Part shown: positions 4,258 to 5,611 of the stretch, in pieces
How the letters are laid out: every line of letters starts with the position of its first letter
Position numbering within the stretch: position 1 is the stretch's first letter
Assembly (NCBI GenBank): GCA_030614945.1
Contig: JAUXAH010000139.1
Location: forward strand, 1-5,611
Length of the DNA stretch: 5,611 bases
Origin: Phycisphaerae bacterium
GTDB lineage: Bacteria > Planctomycetota > Phycisphaerae > Sedimentisphaerales > SG8-4
Direction: 5' to 3'
Made by a program: the position numbers and the translations under genes
The notes under the pieces: model-generated
Told to the model about the DNA's origin: nothing
Database searches by the model: none
What the model saw: the letters and a program-made list of their open reading frames with translations, nothing else

Positions 4258-4797
4258 AGTTGAGCTGAGTCGCCTGTGACCGAGGAGCTCTTGGACCACG
4301 CGGATGTTGGTCTGTCTCATTAGCCTGGTTGCGAACGTATGACGCAGCATGTGCGGAGTGAGCTTCTTACGCAGGGCGGTCTCGCCCGCAAATGAAACGA
4401 TTCGCTGGACCGTGCGGGTGGTGAGATGATTGGTTGCCATGTAAACATCGAAGATAGGGGACAGGGGGCAATCGAGTTTGTGGTGAACAACGAATTCGAT
4501 GTGGTTGGAGATCGCTTTTGCAAGCCTGGTGGATAACGGTATGATTCGTTCGTGTCCACCTTTTGCAATTTCCGGCCGAACAACAAGGGAGTCGAGCGGT
4601 TTTTCGTTCATCCACAGATCACTGATCTGCAGCTGTACGAGCTCGCCCACTCGAATTCCGGTATCCAGCATTAACAGGATGATCAGATAGTTTCGATACC
4701 TGGTCCGGTGCGTGTCGTAGCTGTAACAGTAATGCTGGGTCCAGGCCAACAGAGCAGCTACCTCGTGAGGTTCCAAAACTTTGAGTGGTTTTTTCAT
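4201..4797 (-). CDS. Tyrosine recombinase / integrase, catalytic domain only
   Basis: A site-specific recombinase of the XerC/D-lambda integrase superfamily that breaks and rejoins DNA through a phosphotyrosine link. All six catalytic positions are visible: R49 (DTGIRVGEL), K79 (AKGGHERIIPL), H149 and R152 (TPHMLRHTFATRL), H174 (LLGHRRLSS) and Y183 (TQIYTHPN). At 198 aa it lacks the usual N-terminal core-binding domain and matches the size of single-domain enzymes such as the FimB type. The ATG is 7 bases after AAAGGA and overlaps the upstream stop by ATGA, so a longer start is unlikely. It probably drives integration, excision or inversion of this circle. Its 3' end is duplicated downstream. 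An invertase or resolvase role is equally possible. Confidence 0.93.
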   Translation of the reverse strand: MKKPLKVLEPHEVAALLAWTQHYCYSYDTHRTRYRNYLIILLMLDTGIRVGELVQLQISDLWMNEKPLDSLVVRPEIAKGGHERIIPLSTRLAKAISNHIEFVVHHKLDCPLSPIFDVYMATNHLTTRTVQRIVSFAGETALRKKLTPHMLRHTFATRLMRQTNIRVVQELLGHRRLSSTQIYTHPNHADLKKAIDGL

Positions 4798-4970
4798 GTT
4801 GGGGTCCTTTCGCAGGAGGAGTTCTCGAGGGCGTCAAGTATCAGGGTGAGCAGAGTTTTTGTGAGATCGGAGTTGTTTAGAGGGGTGAGGCATTGGAGGT
4901 GACGCATCTCCTCGTAGCAGAACTGAATGATAAATTTGTCTGGTTCTTCAAGGCTTTGTAAAACAAACAT
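4794..4970 (-). CDS. Small 58-aa protein ahead of the integrase
   Basis: I place the start at 4970, where AGAAGGGAG precedes the ATG by seven bases; an in-frame ATG at 5000 has no such site. The product begins MFVLQSLEEPDKFIIQFCYE and is acidic at its front, with a leucine-rich helix at about 36-50 (DLTKTLLTLILDALE). It contains cysteines but no metal-binding pattern. The stop overlaps the integrase ATG (ATGA), a sign of translational coupling. No family was recognised. First place in an integrase operon suggests a regulator or recombination accessory protein, which is inference. Confidence 0.7.
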   Translation of the reverse strand: MFVLQSLEEPDKFIIQFCYEEMRHLQCLTPLNNSDLTKTLLTLILDALENSSCERTPT

Positions 4971-5021
4971 TTGTGAGCTCCCTTCTGGCTCGAAGGCCAT
5001 AAAACGCGGTAAAATGGTAAA

Positions 5022-5146
5022 ACGACATAACACCAGGCTAAGAATATCATAAAGCGACCAGGCTGTCAAGGGAAAAACGACAATTATTTTGCGACAAATT
5101 GGCGGTCGCTTGCCCTGGATTTGTCGCTTATTGATGGAACTGCGAC
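5022..5146. repeat. Cluster of (A/G)CGAC motifs around the int promoter
   Basis: Seven copies occur in 125 bases: ACGAC at 5022 and 5077; GCGAC at 5054, 5091 and 5142; and the reverse GTCGC at 5105 and 5123. GCGACAAAT (5091-5099) and ATTTGTCGC (5119-5127) form a perfect 9-bp inverted repeat separated by 19 bases. The layout suggests operator or recombinase arm sites controlling the int promoter, or an iteron-type replication site. Confidence 0.5.
5041..5069 (-). promoter_or_regulatory. Sigma70 promoter of the integrase operon
   Basis: On the minus strand a perfect TTGACA (5064-5069) is followed by exactly 17 bases and TATTCT (5041-5046). This is the best promoter in the window and points at the 58-aa gene, leaving a leader of about 65 bases. 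A GCGAC motif (5054-5058) sits in its spacer, so a protein bound to that motif family should affect int expression. Confidence 0.72.
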
Positions 5147-5150
5147 CAAC

Positions 5151-5168
5151 ACGCCCTTAAGGGGGCGT
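5151..5168. other. Hairpin ACGCCC-TTAAGG-GGGCGT
   Basis: ACGCCC (5151-5156) pairs with GGGCGT (5163-5168). No T-run follows on either strand, so it is not called a terminator. It marks the edge between the int control region and the GC-rich structured region. Confidence 0.4.
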
Positions 5169-5257
5169 TAGGGGGGTGTATTGGGGAACAACAAGGGAAA
5201 ATCCAAAAATCGACAGAACAACACCACCGGAGCTACGAAAAGCCGTCAGCGAGCGGA
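5169..5257. other. Non-coding stretch, nothing recognised
   Basis: G-rich then A-rich sequence without a credible ribosome site, frame or strong fold. It links the int control region to the 22-bp repeats. Confidence 0.4.
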
Positions 5258-5323
5258 CCAGAGGGCTTGTGGGCGAAATCCAGAGGGCTTGTGGGAGAAA
5301 TCCAGAGGGCTTCTGGGCGAAAT
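5258..5323. repeat. Three 22-bp tandem repeats (iteron-like)
   Basis: Units at 5258-5279, 5280-5301 and 5302-5323 share the form CCAGAGGGCTTGTGGGCGAA plus AT. Unit 2 has one change (GGGAGA for GGGCGA) and unit 3 one (TTCTGG for TTGTGG). Twenty-two bases is about two helical turns and is the classic iteron length, so a same-face binding array for an initiator or other protein is plausible. It is distinct from the 44-bp array at 470-688. Confidence 0.75.
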
Positions 5324-5330
5324 AGGGAGG

Positions 5331-5362
5331 CCGGCCCCCGACGTAAGCAGAGCGGGGGCCGG
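5331..5362. other. Perfect 10-bp GC hairpin
   Basis: CCGGCCCCCG (5331-5340) pairs perfectly with CGGGGGCCGG (5353-5362) across a 12-base loop. It directly follows the 22-bp repeats, and no T-run follows. It is the first of the run of stable hairpins that continues to 278 on the circle. Confidence 0.6.
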
Positions 5363-5389
5363 GCGAGCGGAGCGAGCCGTAAAAATTTT

Positions 5390-5408
5390 CTGCCTGGCCT
5401 CCAGGCAG
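5390..5408. terminator. 8-bp hairpin beside AAAAATTTT
   Basis: CTGCCTGG and CCAGGCAG form a perfect stem with a CCT loop. AAAAATTTT (5381-5389) lies beside it, so on the minus strand the hairpin is followed by AAAATTTTT. This is a possible but weak minus-strand terminator, since the T-run starts four bases late. Confidence 0.35.
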
Positions 5409-5424
5409 CTCAAACCCGCTTCGG

Positions 5425-5501
5425 GCCCGGGGCGGCATCGCAAAAACCGTGCCAGTGGGAGGGCCAGGGGCCCGCTGGCACGGTTTTTGCCCGCCCCGGG
5501 C
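5425..5501. repeat. Large inverted repeat across the circle joint
   Basis: The inner arms 5440-5455 and 5475-5490 pair over 16 bp without mismatch. The outer arms 5425-5435 and 5491-5501 add 11 bp after a four-base bulge (CATC) on the left side only. The 19-base loop itself contains GGGCC/GGCCC. Since 5471-5501 equals 1-31, this structure abuts the multibranch fold at 32-202. It could be a cruciform at an origin, a strong RNA stem or a recombination substrate. Confidence 0.75.
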
Positions 5502-5611
5502 GTCCGGCTTGGGCACTGCCAATGACCGCCTTGCGGCCGGCTTCCGGTGTAATTTCTGGCGGACAAGCGTCGTTCGAATTAAGCGCAGTAGGGGTGCTTG
5601 CACCCCGGTCG
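5471..5611. repeat. Terminal direct repeat, right copy (circle joint)
   Basis: Identical to 1-141. Features in 1-141 should be counted once only on the circle. Confidence 0.93.

Noticed and set aside
4794..5069. Longer 91-aa version of the small pre-integrase protein
   Set aside because: Its first codons coincide with the -35 and -10 boxes of the int promoter, so they cannot be in the mRNA. The 4970 start has a strong ribosome site.
5374..5423. Group II intron domain V-like GAGCCGT segment
   Set aside because: The matching 3' strand and bulge of domain V are absent and there is no reverse transcriptase.
5157..5603. 148-aa minus-strand open frame, and overlapping frames, across the repeat region
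   Set aside because: It runs through the 22-bp repeats, whose length is not a multiple of 3, and through long hairpins. It has no ribosome site, and its composition is that of GC-rich non-coding DNA.

Overview
The first 141 bases (1-141) are identical to the last 141 (5471-5611), so the window reads as a closed circle of about 5,470 bp whose linear copy overlaps itself. Strong Shine-Dalgarno sites, a sigma70-type promoter and tightly packed overlapping genes point to a bacterial host. The lineage cannot be fixed from the sequence. The structural-type proteins recall uncharacterised virion-associated families I remember from environmental phages and planctomycete genomes, which is only a recollection.

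Every convincing gene lies on the minus strand, in two blocks. The promoter-proximal block (about 5069 down to 3959) starts at a good promoter and encodes a 58-aa protein, a catalytic-domain-only tyrosine recombinase (198 aa) and an 81-aa protein, joined by ATGA start/stop overlaps. The 81-aa protein ends with a second in-frame copy of the recombinase's last 18 residues, including the catalytic tyrosine; all six base differences between the copies are synonymous. The second block (3697 down to 889) encodes a 185-aa protein, a 232-aa protein, two tandem tail-collar-type proteins, two very small proteins (53 and 44 aa) and an HNH endonuclease. A 17-bp exact repeat lies near the predicted transcript starts ahead of both the 185-aa and 232-aa genes, each time followed by a hairpin and a U-run.

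The remaining ~1.3 kb (about 5070 through the circle joint to 888) has no credible gene but is full of structure: a cluster of GCGAC-type motifs over the int promoter, three 22-bp tandem repeats, several perfect hairpins, a 27-bp-stem inverted repeat over the joint, a nested multibranch fold at 32-202 whose wobble pairs suggest plus-strand RNA, a terminator-like hairpin, and five 44-bp tandem repeats next to an AT-rich stretch. This half probably holds the replication origin and/or a structured non-coding RNA.

Taken together this is a small circular mobile element, either an integrative plasmid or a phage satellite. It carries a recombinase, an endonuclease and a cluster of phage-surface-like genes, but I see no replication initiator, capsid, portal or terminase.
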